Positions 7,351 through 9,229 of a stretch of 9,229 nucleotides of DNA are shown here, one piece after another. The notes beneath the pieces are model-generated. The model was given only the letters and a program-made list of their open reading frames with translations. It did no database searches and was not told where the DNA came from. The stretch's first letter is position 1. Each line of letters starts with the position of its first letter. Origin of the DNA: an uncultured Christensenellaceae bacterium (lineage in GTDB: Bacteria > Bacillota > Clostridia > Christensenellales > Pumilibacteraceae); the NCBI GenBank assembly GCA_910588315.1, contig CAJUQF010000041.1:1-9229 (forward strand), read 5' to 3'. A program made the position numbers and the translations under genes.

Positions 7351-7925
7351 ATCTCGCCCTCGACCGCGTCATCTGCCGACCGACCGTACTCGGCGACGGT
7401 ATCCAACACTTTAAAAAGCAGTTTACCGTCCTTTTTGCTCTGCGACCCGATAAATATATAATAGTCGCCTATAAACTTGACGCCGATTATCTCGGTAACG
7501 GTCGCGCCGTCCTTTTCGTACGAATACGTAAGCGCATTTTCGCCGGCATAACTGTTAGGCAGGGCACGGAAAACATTGGCTTTCGCCTCCGCCTTAGCCT
7601 CGTCCTTGTGCAAAATAAACACGTCTATTGAACTTGCCTGCACTCCGAACGCCGCCGCATAATTGTAGTCATTCGGATCGTACGGCGTTATCATAACTTC
7701 ATCCATGCCGTGATCGTAGCAAATTTTTTCGATCTTTTCGGACAGTTCGGGCTTTAAATTGAAACTCGCACCTATCCACAGGTTGAACTTGCGCTCGAGC
7801 GGCGTACGAGATACCCAATAAAAGCACAATCCGACAATCGATGCGGAAACCGCAATAGCCGTAAGCCATATCCACGGTTTTTTGAGCAAACGTATCATCT
7901 TCGGGGTCAAAGCTATCTTTTTCAT
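7347..7925 (-). CDS. Single-span membrane-anchored protein, weakly like the N-terminal lobe start of a sugar-binding protein
   Basis: The 192-residue protein starts with a basic segment (MKKIALTPKMIRLLKK), then one transmembrane helix at about 18-38, and a likely extracellular domain of about 150 residues. No lipobox cysteine follows the helix, so it is not an evident lipoprotein. After the helix, FNLWIGASFNLKPELSEKI and later SSIDVFIL resemble the first beta strand/helix and the Asp-Val-Phe strand of extracellular solute-binding proteins, but those are usually 400 or more residues; this would be only a reduced lobe. Otherwise I do not recognise the family. It ends in a short acidic stretch. 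It overlaps both neighbours by ATGA, and GGGAG lies seven bases before its ATG. Position in the operon suggests a role in the same membrane complex as the DUF624 protein and ATPase. Confidence 0.7.
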   Translation of the reverse strand: MKKIALTPKMIRLLKKPWIWLTAIAVSASIVGLCFYWVSRTPLERKFNLWIGASFNLKPELSEKIEKICYDHGMDEVMITPYDPNDYNYAAAFGVQASSIDVFILHKDEAKAEAKANVFRALPNSYAGENALTYSYEKDGATVTEIIGVKFIGDYYIFIGSQSKKDGKLLFKVLDTVAEYGRSADDAVEGEI

Positions 7926-8464
7926 AACTCATCTCCCGAAACGTTGTCATCGCCGTCGCCGTCGGCGGTATCGCTTGCGGCGTCCGCAAGATTTTCGTAT
8001 GCGATTATGCGCTCGCCCATGACTTTGAGATCGTACGTCATACCGATCTCGAAAACGCTATCGGAATCGAACAACACATACAGACTCTTCCGCTCGCCGT
8101 CGATATCGAATTCGCAACCAGTATACTCCACACTGTTTATAGTCTTATTTTCACAGGTACCGTTGTAAACACCGCGAAGATACTTGCAGTCGGCGTTCTC
8201 AATGATCTTAAACAGCCGGGCGCGCTCGCGTTTTGCGGGAAACACGGCATAAAAAAACAAGACCGTAAACCAAAAAAACAGCACGCCGAGCGCAAAGTCG
8301 ACTATTACGCACAGCCAAAGCAGCTTCTTAAAGTGGATGTAAAGTATGACAAACAGCACGCAAACCGTTATAAGCAAAACAGCCGTCGCGATATACAATA
8401 AAAGCGAGTTGCGCCTATCGGCAGCGGCTTTCCGTCTGTCTTTTTCGGAATAGATTTCGTTCAT
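7922..8464 (-). CDS. Two-helix membrane protein of unknown function, first gene of the four-gene operon
   Basis: From the Met at 8464 the protein has 180 residues: a charged N-terminus (MNEIYSEKDRRKAAADRR), two transmembrane helices at about 20-43 and 48-75, a basic turn (PAKRERAR), then a soluble beta-rich domain of about 80 residues (about 88-158) containing three cysteines, and an acidic end (GDGDDNVSGDEL). I do not recognise the family. The positive-inside rule puts both ends in the cytoplasm, although the cysteines would allow the opposite. The frame continues upstream to a GTG at 8503, but that codon lies in the loop of a hairpin, so 8464 is preferred. No clear Shine-Dalgarno site precedes 8464; a GATAAT element seven bases upstream raises the possibility of a leaderless message. 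The stop overlaps the next gene by ATGA. Confidence 0.75.
   Translation of the reverse strand: MNEIYSEKDRRKAAADRRNSLLLYIATAVLLITVCVLFVILYIHFKKLLWLCVIVDFALGVLFFWFTVLFFYAVFPAKRERARLFKIIENADCKYLRGVYNGTCENKTINSVEYTGCEFDIDGERKSLYVLFDSDSVFEIGMTYDLKVMGERIIAYENLADAASDTADGDGDDNVSGDEL
7933..7937 (-). promoter_or_regulatory. Ribosome binding site GGGAG for the anchored protein gene
   Basis: GGGAG on the minus strand lies seven bases before the ATG at 7925, within the end of the preceding gene, and supports that start. Confidence 0.6.
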
Positions 8465-8471
8465 GCGAATT

Positions 8472-8483
8472 ATTATCGATAAT
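8472..8483. promoter_or_regulatory. 12-bp palindrome with -10-like element before the four-gene operon
   Basis: ATTATCGATAAT is a perfect 12-bp palindrome just upstream of the ATG at 8464. Its left half read on the minus strand is GATAAT (8477-8472), matching 5 of 6 bases of a -10 box and ending seven bases before the ATG. No convincing -35 box was found at 16-18 bases further upstream. It could be a promoter, an operator, or both. Confidence 0.3.
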
Positions 8484-8486
8484 TCA

Positions 8487-8516
8487 GTTATAGCCCGACT
8501 CACGCCGGGCTATAAC
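8487..8516. terminator. 11-bp hairpin, possible terminator of the right-edge gene
   Basis: GTTATAGCCCG (8487-8497) and CGGGCTATAAC (8506-8516) form a perfect 11-bp stem with an 8-base loop. On the minus strand it lies 32 bases after the stop at 8549 and just before the four-gene operon. No U-tract follows on either strand, so termination would be weak or Rho-assisted, and a regulatory role for the downstream operon is also possible. Confidence 0.5.
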
Positions 8517-8548
8517 GAAATTCGATTGGTTTAGAGTCGTAAATGGAC

Positions 8549-9229
8549 TTAAAGCGTTACACCGAGCGAAGCAAGTTTTTCTGTAACTGCGTCCATGCCC
8601 GTAATCACATAGTAATCTTTATAGCGAGTGAAACAGTTGAACGTTACAAACCCGACAGCAGTCGATGTTTCGTCACTATCATTGAAACGCCCCGCGGTTT
8701 CGGTCTTTACGTGCTTGCCGTTCGCAAACATGTAAATTTGATCACCGATCCTTGCAAGCCCGAGAGTCGCATAATCGTCGCCTTTGTACGACAATCCGGG
8801 AACGTTGTAAGAACGATAGCCGTTAGCGCCCGTCCACAAATAATCGCTTCCGGTAGCGTTACTTTCGACATAACCGACATACGGATTATCGAACGTCGAT
8901 TGATAGTCAATGTTGTAGCTGATAAACGTCTTGTTCTTTGTTCTGAGAACTATGCCTGCTTTGGGCGCGGGATCCCAGTTGTATGTCTTAGTGTGATCGA
9001 GCACCGACATTTTGACTTCTACATACAGCACGGTACTGTTAACGTCCTTAAAGTAAATTTCGGACATATTGCCCGCCCAGTCTTTATCGACATAGTTATC
9101 GGACGCATCGTGCGAAAGATCGAAACCGAAGTTGCTCTTCAAGTCATAGTCGGCGCCTGCAACGACCTGGTCGGCGTTGGTCGGTTTATAGAAATCTTTT
9201 ACAGAACCGAACGTCTTGCTCTCATAGAA
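8549..9229 (-). CDS. C-terminal part of a protein with a concanavalin A-like beta-sandwich domain, truncated by window edge
   Basis: The frame runs open to the right edge (first visible codon at 9229-9227), giving 226 visible residues ending LASLGVTL; the start is outside, and the codon at 9142 sometimes taken as a start is TTG inside the frame. The visible part reads as one beta-sandwich of the LamG/DUF1080-like type: strands VLYVEVKMSV, AGIVLRTKNK, then the characteristic LGLARIGDQIYMFANGKHV where a short strand and an Asn-Gly turn recur in this fold. It is rich in Tyr, Asn, Asp and Thr, as in secreted sugar-binding modules, and has no TM helix or catalytic motif in view. The exact family and the rest of the protein are unknown; an extracellular glycan-binding or sialidase/glucanase-like role is inference. 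A hairpin at 8487-8516 follows. Confidence 0.65.
   Translation of the reverse strand, partial: FYESKTFGSVKDFYKPTNADQVVAGADYDLKSNFGFDLSHDASDNYVDKDWAGNMSEIYFKDVNSTVLYVEVKMSVLDHTKTYNWDPAPKAGIVLRTKNKTFISYNIDYQSTFDNPYVGYVESNATGSDYLWTGANGYRSYNVPGLSYKGDDYATLGLARIGDQIYMFANGKHVKTETAGRFNDSDETSTAVGFVTFNCFTRYKDYYVITGMDAVTEKLASLGVTL

Noticed and set aside
7950..7974. GTCGCC-type short tandem pattern
   Set aside because: It is explained by codons for the acidic Gly/Asp-rich C-terminus of the two-helix membrane protein rather than by a separate repeat element.
8465..8503. 13-residue N-terminal extension from a GTG codon
   Set aside because: The GTG falls in the loop of an inverted repeat and has no ribosome site; the residues before 8464 look non-coding.

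Overview
The window looks like chromosomal DNA of an uncultured Gram-positive, Clostridia-type anaerobe, probably from a gut. This rests on a C-terminal transmembrane/polybasic anchor on an extracellular glycosidase, GGAG-type ribosome sites, YesL/DUF624 and MalK-like families, and dense overlapping operons. No taxonomic marker gene is present, so the assignment is an inference. No rRNA, tRNA, CRISPR array, insertion sequence or prophage gene was seen.

Layout, left to right. (1) Plus strand, 2-2655: the 3' part of a membrane-anchored GH127/DUF1680 glycosidase (beta-L-arabinofuranosidase type), overlapping by ATGA a one-component regulator that joins an ArsR-like winged helix to a large beta-rich C-terminal domain. 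(2) 2681-2711: a perfect 14-bp hairpin between two convergent genes, a likely bidirectional terminator. (3) Minus strand, 4478-2727: a cytoplasmic GH2 glycosidase with its own promoter/leader region. (4) Minus strand, 8464-4616: four genes joined by three 4-base overlaps. In transcription order these are a two-helix membrane protein, a one-helix anchored protein resembling the start of a sugar-binding protein, a six-helix DUF624/YesL-like protein with a long acidic tail, and a MalK-like ABC ATPase with an enlarged C-terminal region and an Asp-to-Ala change in the D-loop. (5) Minus strand, right edge to 8549: the C-terminal part of a protein with a concanavalin-like beta-sandwich domain, followed by a hairpin.

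Together this reads as a glycan-utilisation neighbourhood. The anchored GH127 would trim arabinose-containing glycans outside the cell, the GH2 would cut imported oligosaccharides inside, and the coupled regulator may sense a sugar. The four-gene operon is the least ordinary part: it has a sugar-importer type ATPase but no recognisable MalF/MalG-type permease, and instead three membrane proteins of which only one (DUF624) belongs to a recognisable family. Whether it is an accessory ABC module, a non-transport ATPase complex or a reduced importer cannot be settled from sequence alone.
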